Positions 1 through 7,376 of a stretch of DNA of 36,920 nt are shown piece by piece; the stretch's first letter is position 1; every line of letters begins with the position of its first letter. The stretch is taken from NCBI GenBank assembly GCA_031366005.1, contig JANLZB010000096.1, positions 1 through 36,920 on the forward strand, given 5' to 3'. The translations under genes were made by a program, and so were the position numbers. The notes beneath the pieces were generated by a model. It worked only from the letters and a program-made list of their open reading frames with translations, ran no database searches and was not told where the DNA came from. The stretch comes from JANLUX01 sp031366005. Its GTDB lineage: Bacteria > Bacteroidota > Bacteroidia > AKYH767-A > OLB10.

Positions 1-2025
1 ACCATTGCCGGTTACATTGCAGATGGTGCTATGGCATTTCTTAAAGCGGAGTATAAAGTATTAGCTGTATATGTAGTTATTGCCTCCCTTTGCTTAGGTT
101 ACCTCAGCACCACTTCCGAACGTTCGCATCCTATGATTGTAGTAGCATTTATTATCGGTGCGATTTTTAGTTGCCTTGCAGGTTTTATCGGGATGAAAAT
201 TGCTACCAAAGCAAACGTTCGAACCGCTCATGCAGCCCGTACCAGTTTATCCAAAGCATTGAATGTTTCATTCACAGGTGGTTCCGTTATGGGTTTAGGT
301 GTGGCGGGTCTGGCAGTGCTTGGTTTAGGTTCACTATTTATAATTTTTAAGTCAATGTTTGTGGGTGCTGATGTTAACGGACCGGAAATGGAACGGGCAT
401 TGGAAGTGCTGATGGGTTTTTCATTAGGCGCAGAAAGCATTGCTTTGTTTGCACGTGTTGGTGGAGGTATTTATACAAAAGCAGCTGATGTTGGTGCTGA
501 TCTTGTTGGAAAAGTAGAAGCCGGAATTCCCGAAGATGACCCACGTAACCCTGCAACTATTGCTGATAACGTGGGTGATAATGTGGGTGATGTAGCCGGT
601 ATGGGTGCGGATTTATTTGGATCTTATGTGGCAACTGTTTTAGCAACCATGGTTTTAGGAAGAGAGATTCATTCTGTTGATAATTTCGGTGGAATTGCTC
701 CTATATTATTACCAATGGCTATTGCGGGTGTTGGTTTGTTATTTTCAATTGTTGGAACCTGGTTTGTCAGAATAAAAGAAGGAGCAACCAATGTTCAGGG
801 CGCATTGAATATCGGTAACTGGATGTCCATTATTCTAACAGCTATTGCCTCTTATTTTTTAATTACCTGGATGTTACCGGAAGGAGCAATGAACATGAGC
901 CGTTTAAACTCAATGCCATTTACTTCGCGTGATGTGTTTTATGCTGTTGCCACAGGATTGGTGGTGGGCGCATTAATGAGCATGGTAACTGAATATTATT
1001 GTGCGATGGGAAGAAGACCTGTATTATCCATTGTAAAAAAATCTTCAACCGGACACGCAACAAATATTATTGGCGGACTTGCAATGGGTATGGAAAGCAC
1101 ATTGCTTCCAATTATCATTCTTGCTGTTGGAATAGTTGTGTCTTACTCATTTGCCGGATTGTATGGAGTAAGTATTGCAGCTGCGGGAATGATGGCAACC
1201 ACCGCAATGCAGTTAGCAATTGATGCATTTGGGCCAATCGCTGACAACGCAGGTGGTATTGCCGAGATGAGTGAGTTGCCAAAAGAAGTGCGTGAGAAAA
1301 CAGATATATTAGATGCAGTTGGAAATACTACTGCTGCAACAGGAAAAGGATTCGCCATTGCTTCAGCAGCGCTAACATCATTAGCTTTATTTGCAGCCTT
1401 TGTCGGAACTTCTAAAATCGAGAGTATTGATTTATATAAAGCACCTGTGTTGGCAGGCCTGTTCATTGGTGGAGTGATACCATACATTTTTTCTTCTCTT
1501 GCCATTAATGCAGTAGGACGTGCAGCTATGGCGATGGTGGAAGAAGTAAGGAGACAGTTTCGTGAGATAAAAGGAATAATGGAAGGAACCGGTAAACCTG
1601 AATACGAAAAATGTGTTGCTATCTCTACACAAGCCGCTTTGCGCGAAATGATTTTGCCTGGTGCAATTGCCTTGATTGTTCCATTATTAATTGGTTTTGG
1701 TTTGAAAGGTGTGTTTGATAATATTGCTGGTCCTCATAGCTCAGCCCAAATACTTGGAGCCGTTCTTGCCGGTGTAACTGTTAGTGGTGTTTTAATGGCA
1801 TTATTTCAAAGTAATGCCGGTGGTGCATGGGACAATGCAAAAAAATCTTTCGAAAAAGGAGTTGAGATAAACGGTCAGATGTATTACAAAGGTTCTGAAC
1901 CACATAAAGCATCTGTAACCGGTGATACTGTGGGTGATCCTTTTAAAGACACTTCAGGCCCTTCAATGAATATTCTTATTAAACTGATGTCAATTGTATC
2001 GCTGATTATTGCAGCGTATTTATAG
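1..2025 (+). CDS. hppA: K+-dependent H+-translocating membrane pyrophosphatase (5'-truncated by window edge)
   Basis: Hydrolyses pyrophosphate and pumps cations (probably H+) across the inner membrane. The frame is open from base 1, so the gene starts before the window; residue numbers here count from the Met at base 31. The substrate-site signature DNVGDNVGDVAGMGADLF lies near residues 180-196, and the upstream GGGIYTKAADVGADLVGKVE block is intact. GNTTAATGKG at 431-440 has Ala435 and Gly438, the pattern of K+-dependent enzymes (K+-independent ones have Lys and Thr there). The usual gate Glu before 'SY' in helix 6 is Gly197, while helix 5 carries an extra Glu135 in GAESIALF. That arrangement is what I recall for Flavobacterium-type H+-pumping enzymes. 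Hydrophobic segments run throughout. It is followed by a strong hairpin terminator. Family assignment is certain; ion specificity is inferred. Confidence 0.97.
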   Translation, partial: TIAGYIADGAMAFLKAEYKVLAVYVVIASLCLGYLSTTSERSHPMIVVAFIIGAIFSCLAGFIGMKIATKANVRTAHAARTSLSKALNVSFTGGSVMGLGVAGLAVLGLGSLFIIFKSMFVGADVNGPEMERALEVLMGFSLGAESIALFARVGGGIYTKAADVGADLVGKVEAGIPEDDPRNPATIADNVGDNVGDVAGMGADLFGSYVATVLATMVLGREIHSVDNFGGIAPILLPMAIAGVGLLFSIVGTWFVRIKEGATNVQGALNIGNWMSIILTAIASYFLITWMLPEGAMNMSRLNSMPFTSRDVFYAVATGLVVGALMSMVTEYYCAMGRRPVLSIVKKSSTGHATNIIGGLAMGMESTLLPIIILAVGIVVSYSFAGLYGVSIAAAGMMATTAMQLAIDAFGPIADNAGGIAEMSELPKEVREKTDILDAVGNTTAATGKGFAIASAALTSLALFAAFVGTSKIESIDLYKAPVLAGLFIGGVIPYIFSSLAINAVGRAAMAMVEEVRRQFREIKGIMEGTGKPEYEKCVAISTQAALREMILPGAIALIVPLLIGFGLKGVFDNIAGPHSSAQILGAVLAGVTVSGVLMALFQSNAGGAWDNAKKSFEKGVEINGQMYYKGSEPHKASVTGDTVGDPFKDTSGPSMNILIKLMSIVSLIIAAYL

Positions 2026-2041
2026 GATTTAAAATCTAACT

Positions 2042-2096
2042 AAGAGGCGCAAAGTCATAGAGAAAATCTCTGAAACTTTGCGCCTCTTCGTTTTTT
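2042..2096 (+). terminator. Rho-independent terminator after hppA
   Basis: A perfect 14-bp inverted repeat (2042-2055 with 2075-2088) encloses a second 5-bp stem (2059-2063 with 2067-2071). It is followed by a T-rich tract at 2087-2096. It starts 17 bases after the hppA stop and should end that transcript. The next gene is on the opposite strand and ends at 2137, so the hairpin may also act for it. Confidence 0.85.
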
Positions 2097-2136
2097 ATAT
2101 GATTTGATTCATCAATCGTATATTCAGCTTTGATAA

Positions 2137-2610
2137 TTACTGTTCAGAGAAAACCAAGAATTTTTTCTCACTGGGAGGTAATCTTAGGTTACTTACAAAA
2201 TCGCTCACCAGCACTTTTTGCATTACTTTTTTTAACTGATTAAAGCTCCTCGGTTTAGTAATATATAAATGTGCTTTGCCTTTCAGGCTTTTCTCTATAT
2301 CCACAGGTGATATTGAAGTTGTATAGATGATAACAGGAATATTCTTTAGCCGCTCGCTTGCTTTCAATTCTTGTAAACACTCAAATCCGTTTTTCAGCGG
2401 CATGTTTAAATCTAAAAAAATCATTTGCGGAAGCGTTAATGTTTTTTGATTGAGGAAAGTCATCAGTTCAACTCCATTATCTACATGAAACAGTTCAAGA
2501 TTTAAACTTATATCGTTAAATGCTTCAGTAAAAACCATGTAATCATCTTTATCATCCTCCGCGAGCAAAACATACTCATCTTTTGGAATATTAGAAGTGC
2601 CTGAAGACAT
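2137..2610 (-). CDS. Single-domain response regulator (REC only)
   Basis: A 157-aa stand-alone receiver domain with no output domain, of the Rcp1-like type common in Bacteroidota. Key residues are present: acidic pocket Glu18-Asp19-Asp20, phospho-acceptor Asp67 in FLDLNMP, switch Thr97 in VIIYTTS, and Lys119 in ITKP. It probably shuttles a phosphoryl group or signals by protein contact after phosphorylation by a histidine kinase; no kinase gene is in the window. An in-frame ATG 33 bases upstream would add 11 residues (MGGIFFNFFQI). I chose the inner Met because the receiver fold begins soon after it. A related but divergent receiver is at 32368. Confidence 0.9.
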   Translation of the reverse strand: MSSGTSNIPKDEYVLLAEDDKDDYMVFTEAFNDISLNLELFHVDNGVELMTFLNQKTLTLPQMIFLDLNMPLKNGFECLQELKASERLKNIPVIIYTTSISPVDIEKSLKGKAHLYITKPRSFNQLKKVMQKVLVSDFVSNLRLPPSEKKFLVFSEQ

Positions 2611-2777
2611 TATCTGAAAGAAGTTAAAAAATATGCCACCCAAAAATAATTATGGGGACTGATCCTCAGAAAATTTCTAAATAAAACCGGTTTTTATAAA
2701 AGAAAAATTCTATTACTTATTGCCGGTAATCAAAGACTAAAAGAAAACTCTTTTTTTTAAAAACAGAAATTAAAATC

Positions 2778-2948
2778 TTACTGCTCAATTACTTTTGCAT
2801 TCGGAAATTTAACAGTCCACAATTTAAGTGCCTTCATATGTGGAATGGTAATAGTGGTACGCTCATCAAGGCGTACTTTAATTTTTGCTTTAGTGGGAGC
2901 TTGTGTCAAAATGATCTTCTTTACTCTGCTCGGATATTTATTTTTCAT
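2778..2948 (-). CDS. Small basic conserved-type hypothetical protein
   Basis: A 56-aa, Lys/Arg-rich protein starting MKNKYPSRVKKII and ending NAKVIEQ. It has no signal peptide, membrane segment or Cys motif. The pattern of short beta-like stretches (KIKVRL, TTITIP, WTVKF) in a basic protein would suit nucleic-acid or ribosome contact, but that is a guess. A longer version starting at base 3008 would add 20 residues containing NCYHCN; the inner Met gives the more compact reading. It stands alone between the response regulator and the sigma factor gene, all on the minus strand. I do not recognise the family. Confidence 0.6.
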   Translation of the reverse strand: MKNKYPSRVKKIILTQAPTKAKIKVRLDERTTITIPHMKALKLWTVKFPNAKVIEQ

Positions 2949-3308
2949 ATTACAATGATAACAATTTCTAAGTGAATATATTGTTAAATTTTGATAAATC
3001 TTACTCACAATGGCATTATGACATTAAGTGTTTCAAAGTTGACATAAACAACTGTTTTTAAATAACTTATGTCTTAGTAAGCTGATAAGAAAAACAAGTT
3101 GTTAAACAAAAGTTACACAATTAAGACATTTTCAGCTTATAAGATGGTGAATTATGATAGATAATAAAGAAATAATGATCAATTTTGATAGTTGGAGGAT
3201 AATCTCCGATTTTCACAAAATGACTTCCGTTTTTCTTTATTCCTTTTGTACCGTTATTACAGGCAGAGGCAGTTGAAATCATTTACCTTCTTTTCTAACC
3301 ACAATATT
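2949..3308. other. Gene-free stretch between the small basic gene and rpoD
   Basis: About 360 bases of AT-rich sequence with no convincing coding frame. It would hold the 3' end of the sigma factor transcript and the promoter of the small gene at 2778, both on the minus strand. Two pairs of 8-base complementary segments at 3069-3085 and 3122-3139 are arranged in crossed order (see findings). No terminator with a T-run is obvious. Confidence 0.6.
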
Positions 3309-4175
3309 TTACTCTTCCAGATAGGTTTTTAAAATGTTGCTGCGTGAAGTATGTTTTAACCTATTCATTGCTTTTTCTTTTATTTGTCTCACACGCTCGC
3401 GTGTAATTTCAAAACGTTCACCTATTTCTTCTAATGTCATAGCAGGTTCTCCTAATCCAAAGTAAAGTCTTATCACATTTGCCTCCATTGGTCCGAGTGT
3501 AACTAAAGCTCTTTCAATTTCAGCATTTAAGGATGTGGTGTTAAAGTTAATTTCTGCAGTATGATCCCCATCATCGCACGCAATAAGATCCATCATTGTA
3601 CTGTCATCCTCTCCTGTCAGCGGTGCATCCATGCTTACATGTTTACCTGCAGAACGCATCGTATCAATTATATCATCAGTGCTTATATTGAGAATAAGGG
3701 CAATTTCTTCATTAGTAGGAGGACGTTCAAATTTTTGCGACAGTTCAGAAAATACTTTATTAATCTTGCTTATATGTGCAATTTTATTTCCCGGCAACCG
3801 AACTATGCGTGCGTGTTCAGCAAGAGAAAGTAAAATTGTTTGCCGTATCCACCACACCGCATAGGAAATAAATTTAAAGCCACGCTGCTCATCAAATCGC
3901 ATTGCTGCTTTTATCAATCCTATATTACCTTCACTGATTAAATCGCTTAAGCTAAGACCTTGATTCTGGTATTGCTTGGCAACTGATACCACGAAACGCA
4001 GGTTTGCTTTAGTAAGTTTTTCCAATGCATCATTATCCCCTTGTTTAATTTTTTTAGTAAGCTCCACTTCCTCATCAGGAGTAAGCAACGGAACCTTTCC
4101 TATTTCCTGCAAATATTTATCAAGCGATGCAGTTTCGCGATTGGTAACCTGTTTTACAATTTTTAATTGTTTCAT
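3309..4175 (-). CDS. rpoD: RNA polymerase sigma-70 factor, RpoD/SigA type
   Basis: A 288-aa group 1/2 sigma factor that directs RNA polymerase to promoters. As in Bacteroidota primary sigmas it lacks region 1.1 and begins MKQLKIVKQVTNRE. Region 1.2 is near residues 14-45 (ASLDKYLQEIGK). Region 2 follows with NLRFVVSVAKQYQNQGLSL, SEGNIGLIKAA and RGFKFISYAVWWIRQ. Region 4 at the C-terminus has the helix-turn-helix MTLEEIGERFEITRERVRQIKEKA. The frame stays open to an ATG 51 bases further up; I chose the inner Met because it matches the family start. Some usually conserved places differ, such as RLPGNKIAH where RLPLNKIG is typical and LGPMEANVIRLYFG where LTEREAxVIxLYFG is typical. It could therefore be a second, primary-like copy rather than the housekeeping factor. 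Confidence 0.9.
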   Translation of the reverse strand: MKQLKIVKQVTNRETASLDKYLQEIGKVPLLTPDEEVELTKKIKQGDNDALEKLTKANLRFVVSVAKQYQNQGLSLSDLISEGNIGLIKAAMRFDEQRGFKFISYAVWWIRQTILLSLAEHARIVRLPGNKIAHISKINKVFSELSQKFERPPTNEEIALILNISTDDIIDTMRSAGKHVSMDAPLTGEDDSTMMDLIACDDGDHTAEINFNTTSLNAEIERALVTLGPMEANVIRLYFGLGEPAMTLEEIGERFEITRERVRQIKEKAMNRLKHTSRSNILKTYLEE

Positions 4176-4517
4176 AAATTTATTTTTTTGGATTAAAAAC
4201 AACTGCTGAACGATGGTGTTAAGCATTAGTTACAAAAAAATAAATGCTGTTAAAAGACAGGTTGTAAGAAATTTCAACAAAGTATTTAATACGAAGCCTG
4301 CTATTAAAGAAAAGTGTAAGAATTAAAATTTTTACGTCTGATTTTTACATGTTTTAGTACTTATTCGTAGTAATGAAAACAATTTAAGATTTTTTAAAAT
4401 TGAAATTTTATTGATAATAAGACGAAAAATTTGAAGTGGATTTTCAGACTATTACCAAAGAAAAAATAATTCCGGAAGAAAAAAAAATTACTTATTTTTT
4501 AAAAAGCGATTCGCTGA
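4176..4517. other. Gene-free stretch upstream of rpoD
   Basis: About 340 bases, very AT-rich, with no coding frame and no strong inverted repeat. It must contain the minus-strand promoter and leader of the sigma factor gene, on its low-coordinate side, and the 3' end of the lipoprotein transcript. I could not find an exact CAAAnnTA (minus-strand TAnnTTTG) element here. Confidence 0.5.
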
Positions 4518-5159
4518 TTACAAATTTTCAAAGGAACAAACCATTACTCCATCTGTCAATGTTTTGGTGTTTCCATGCCCGTCATGCAGAATGCAATTAA
4601 AACTAATTAAGACTGTAGCACCGGTATTTCCACCTAATGACCAGAATTTTTTACGATCAGTAATTTTGAATACGCTACCTGTTTGATTGCCTGTTCCATC
4701 ATATGTTGACCATTTTGCTCCATTTATATAATAAGTAAGTCGTACTCCTATTTCAGCATCAGGATTCATTACATAATTAAAATTACCAGGGCTAAAAAAG
4801 TTATAGAAAATATCAGAGTCAGGCATATTTCCTAAAAATTTTAAGTATCCTTTGTCCAGTTCAACTATTGGATTGCCCATACTCACATCCTCAAAACCAC
4901 AGCTCCAGGAACTCTCACTGCTGTCAGGAGGAGTAGCAAGGAATGAAGAAGAACCCACTGTTTGCTGATAAGTGCTCCCCTCCATATAAGAGATATCAGT
5001 TCCATCCAGCTTGAAACTTACCTGTGCAGGAGAATTTACTGTTACCATTGGATTTGGATTGTTAATGGGAGTACCTGGTGTAATCTCATCTCCCTTGTTT
5101 TTTTTACAGCCTGCAAACGCTATGGCGATGCTGATTACGATTGCATAAAATCTTGTCAT
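4518..5159 (-). CDS. Putative lipoprotein, function unknown
   Basis: A 213-aa protein with a lipoprotein signal: a short hydrophobic stretch ending IAFAGC, with Cys18 as the likely lipidation site, followed by a Lys/Pro/Asn-rich linker. The mature part is rich in Gly, Ser, Asn and aromatic residues and looks like a beta-sandwich-type surface or periplasmic protein, with repeated short strands (VSFKLDG, VRLTYYING, ATVLISFNC). Such proteins are common in Bacteroidota and often have no known function. It lies upstream of rpoD on the same strand but is separated from it by more than 300 bases, so co-transcription is unlikely. I do not recognise a named domain. Confidence 0.8.
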   Translation of the reverse strand: MTRFYAIVISIAIAFAGCKKNKGDEITPGTPINNPNPMVTVNSPAQVSFKLDGTDISYMEGSTYQQTVGSSSFLATPPDSSESSWSCGFEDVSMGNPIVELDKGYLKFLGNMPDSDIFYNFFSPGNFNYVMNPDAEIGVRLTYYINGAKWSTYDGTGNQTGSVFKITDRKKFWSLGGNTGATVLISFNCILHDGHGNTKTLTDGVMVCSFENL

Positions 5160-5254
5160 ATTGTATTGGAGTGTTTTAAATTTATGAAATACGAATTTAA
5201 GGTTTTGTTGATGAATAGATTAAAATCAATAATGGAGTTATGCAGAATCACTAC

Positions 5255-5971
5255 TTATTCAATTGCAAAGTGTGCTTCCATTTCATAACGGTATTTTATT
5301 TTTCTGAAGTTAAGTCCTTCGTTAGCGCTGCTTGCTTCATCTATCATCATAGTATTACTCTCCATACGTCCTTTATACATAGGGAAATCGTTCTGTTCAA
5401 TTTCCTTAACATAAAGCACAGCACCTGCTTTTGCACCGATGCCTTCCAGTAAATATTGCGCTTTTGCTTTTGCATTCTGCAATGCTTCTTTTTTTAATTG
5501 CTTCCTGTATTCCGCCTGCTTGCTGCTACTGGTTTTATTAACGTAAATATTTTGCGTAGCATTATCATCCAGCATATTTACCAGCTTATCCACTTCTGAC
5601 GGGTTACTGAATTTGATAATATATGTAGTGGACTGAAGAAGGTCAGGCTGTTCTTTCTTTCTCTTTCGATGCCACCAGTTTGTATTATCAAACCCACTCA
5701 TATCCTGCACCTCAATCCGATCTTTACTGATACCTGCCTTTTCGCACGTAGCCAGGAAATTCCTGGAGATTTCATCAATACTTTGTTTCTCCTTTTGTTT
5801 ATTGTAGTATTCCTGCAAAGTAATGCCCGTATATATTTCATCGGGAACCACCTCCATTTCTGCGCTGCCGGTTACTTCTATTTTTTTAACAGGGTCATAC
5901 AAGGTAATTGTTTGTTGAGCCAAATTAATTTTGGGAACAGTAAACAATAAAATAATAATTAATTTTTTCAT
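5255..5971 (-). CDS. SIMPL-domain (DUF541) exported protein
   Basis: A 238-aa exported protein of the SIMPL/DUF541 family. Bacterial members are periplasmic or envelope proteins linked in some species to oxidative-stress tolerance. The signal peptide is MKKLIIILLFTVPKINLAQ. The mature part opens with the family pattern IEVTGSAEMEVVPDEIYTGI. Near the C-terminus is the typical helix with repeated Ala/Lys (KKEALQNAKAKAQYLLEGIG), followed by GAVLYVKEI. A longer start at base 6001 would add 10 residues (MITLFYKHQV); the inner Met leaves a clean signal peptide. A TAnnTTTG element lies 35 bases upstream of that Met. The family is clear; the cellular role is not. Confidence 0.88.
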   Translation of the reverse strand: MKKLIIILLFTVPKINLAQQTITLYDPVKKIEVTGSAEMEVVPDEIYTGITLQEYYNKQKEKQSIDEISRNFLATCEKAGISKDRIEVQDMSGFDNTNWWHRKRKKEQPDLLQSTTYIIKFSNPSEVDKLVNMLDDNATQNIYVNKTSSSKQAEYRKQLKKEALQNAKAKAQYLLEGIGAKAGAVLYVKEIEQNDFPMYKGRMESNTMMIDEASSANEGLNFRKIKYRYEMEAHFAIE

Positions 5972-6005
5972 AACCTGATGTTTATAAAAGAGAGTTATCA
6001 TAAAG

Positions 6006-6013
6006 CAAATTTA
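6006..6013 (-). promoter_or_regulatory. Candidate -7 promoter element (TAAATTTG) for the SIMPL gene
   Basis: On the minus strand the bases read TAAATTTG, an exact match to the Bacteroidota -7 consensus TAnnTTTG. It lies 35 bases before the chosen ATG at 5971, giving a leader of roughly 28 bases. I found no clear -33 TTG at the usual spacing, so this is a modest prediction. Confidence 0.4.
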
Positions 6014-6160
6014 ATATTAATGAAGTACCATAATATAACCTGAATTTCTTCTTTGAGTTAATCGTCTTGTAGAAATCTATATGTGAAGTTTTGAAAACAT
6101 TTCTACCATTATAAAAGCAATGCAATTGAAAAAATAATGTCACTTATAAATGCATTATTG

Positions 6161-6248
6161 CGGAGAGAGTGGGATTCGAACCCACGGTAAGCTTTTGACC
6201 TACACACGCTTTCCAAGCGTGCTCCTTAAGCCACTCGGACATCTCTCC
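6161..6248 (-). tRNA. tRNA-Ser (anticodon GGA)
   Basis: Read on the minus strand the sequence folds as an 88-nt class II tRNA. The 7-bp acceptor stem is GGAGAGA with TCTCTCC, with discriminator G. The anticodon stem CACGC/GCGTG closes the loop TTGGAAA, so the anticodon is GGA and decodes UCC/UCU serine codons. A long variable arm and the T-loop GTTCGAATC are present. CCA is not encoded. The neighbouring genes are unrelated, so it is probably transcribed alone. Confidence 0.96.
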
Positions 6249-6553
6249 GTTGAATGGAATGGAAGCGCAAAACTATTTAATTTAACTTGAGTACGGGATT
6301 AGATTTGCATTGCAGATGGAGAAATTACTCAGGCATGAAACGCAGATTTACAGAAGACAACAGATTTAAACATTAATAAGGATTAGTACAGTCCCGATTA
6401 ATCGGGACATTTGCGGCATTGATTATCCTTTGAAGAAATAATAACTCAGATATTAATCTTTAAAATCTTATCTGTTCCCTTCTGTAAATCTGCATTTCCT
6501 TACGAAATAAATTGTAGTGCGTTATTGAATATTTAATCCCGACCCACGATGAT
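6249..6553. other. Gene-free stretch holding a MITE-like element
   Basis: About 305 bases between the tRNA-Ser 5' end and the vanZ-like gene. No coding frame is visible. Most of it is occupied by the inverted-repeat element at 6337-6498 described separately. The tRNA promoter should be just above 6248 on the minus strand. Confidence 0.7.
6337..6498. repeat. MITE-like inverted-repeat element with central palindrome
   Basis: The ends 6337-6356 (GAAACGCAGATTTACAGAAG) and 6479-6498 are inverted copies matching at 19 of 20 bases. The arms continue inward with AACAGAT matches. In the middle is a perfect 18-base palindrome, GTCCCGATTAATCGGGAC, at 6391-6408. The whole 162 bases could fold into one long hairpin and encode nothing. 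This looks like a small non-autonomous mobile or dispersed repeat element. Copies elsewhere in the genome cannot be tested here. Confidence 0.65.
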
Positions 6554-6943
6554 TTAAGCGAACTTGTTTTGTAGTCCCCATTTTATAAAAATCTGCATAC
6601 CAATATAAATTCCCATACAGTTTGCAATAAAATCAACCCAGTCTGCAGTCCGGTCAGTTAGAATATAACCCTGGTATAATTCAATCAGTCCTCCATAAAT
6701 AATTGCAAATACTGTTGCAGAACCGGCAGCGTGCAGCAATGCAAATTTTAATTGTGTTTGTTTTCTGAAACCGCTGCTTAAGAGAAAAACTAAAATTGCA
6801 TAACAGGTGGCATGTGCTGCTTTATCCAATGAAAATAAATCCCAGAAGGAGGGAAGATGCAAAGTTGCCGGAGAGACGGTGCTAAGAATAAAAATAAGCA
6901 ACGCCCAGCTTAAACCGGGCCATGTATGCTTAATAAAATTCAT
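6554..6943 (-). CDS. VanZ-like family membrane protein
   Basis: A 129-aa inner-membrane protein with about four hydrophobic segments. The VanZ-like pattern is visible: LDKAAHATCYAILVFLL in the second segment region, then IELYQ, DRTADWVDFIANCMGIYIG at the end, with the conserved Glu, Gln, Arg, Asp and Asn residues. VanZ itself is linked to low-level teicoplanin resistance, but the molecular function of the family is not established. It sits 18 bases after the gcvH stop region on the same strand as gcvH and sprA. This order (ruvA, sprA, gcvH, vanZ-like) recurs, to my knowledge, in Bacteroidota, so it is probably the last gene of that transcription unit. Confidence 0.88.
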   Translation of the reverse strand: MNFIKHTWPGLSWALLIFILSTVSPATLHLPSFWDLFSLDKAAHATCYAILVFLLSSGFRKQTQLKFALLHAAGSATVFAIIYGGLIELYQGYILTDRTADWVDFIANCMGIYIGMQIFIKWGLQNKFA

Positions 6944-6961
6944 TAAAGAAGAAATAGTATA

Positions 6962-7342
6962 CTATGCGCCCACTAATCCTGAATATTGCTCTGCAGTCAT
7001 CAGGTTATTTAGTTGAGCAGGATCTGTAATTTTAATTTTCACCATCCATCCTTCACCATAACAATCTTTATTAACAAGTGATGGGTCTGACTCAAGTTTG
7101 CTGTTAACTTCCATTACTTCACCTGTGATGGGCATAAACAAATCAGATACGGTTTTTACCGCTTCTACAGTTCCGAAAACCGCTTCATGCTCCACGGTTT
7201 CTCCCACGGTTTCAACTTCAACATACACAATATCGCCTAATTCGCCTTGAGCGAAATCAGTGATGCCAACATAAGCAGTATCACCTTCAACACGAACCCA
7301 CTCATGGTCATTGGTGTATTTTAAATCTGATGGAATATTCAT
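6962..7342 (-). CDS. gcvH: Glycine cleavage system H protein
   Basis: The 126-aa lipoyl carrier of the glycine cleavage system. It carries the aminomethyl group from P protein to T protein and passes electrons to L protein in the cytosol. The lipoylation site is Lys63 in VEAVKTVSDL. The N-terminus LKYTNDHEWVRVEGDTAYVGITDFAQGELGD is split by no gaps and matches family length. It lies 34 bases downstream of the sprA stop with no terminator between, so it is probably co-transcribed with sprA; the vanZ-like gene follows. The P, T and L protein genes are not in this window. I saw no glycine riboswitch. Confidence 0.97.
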   Translation of the reverse strand: MNIPSDLKYTNDHEWVRVEGDTAYVGITDFAQGELGDIVYVEVETVGETVEHEAVFGTVEAVKTVSDLFMPITGEVMEVNSKLESDPSLVNKDCYGEGWMVKIKITDPAQLNNLMTAEQYSGLVGA

Positions 7343-7376
7343 AGCTTGTAATTTTTGCTAAAAATAATAATAAACA

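Noticed and set aside
1143..1505. 120-codon minus-strand frame inside the pyrophosphatase gene
   Set aside because: It lies opposite a conserved membrane-protein gene; the Ala/Ile-rich composition reflects the complementary strand.
7343..7376. Glycine riboswitch near gcvH
   Set aside because: The gap to sprA is only 34 bases, far too short for the structure.
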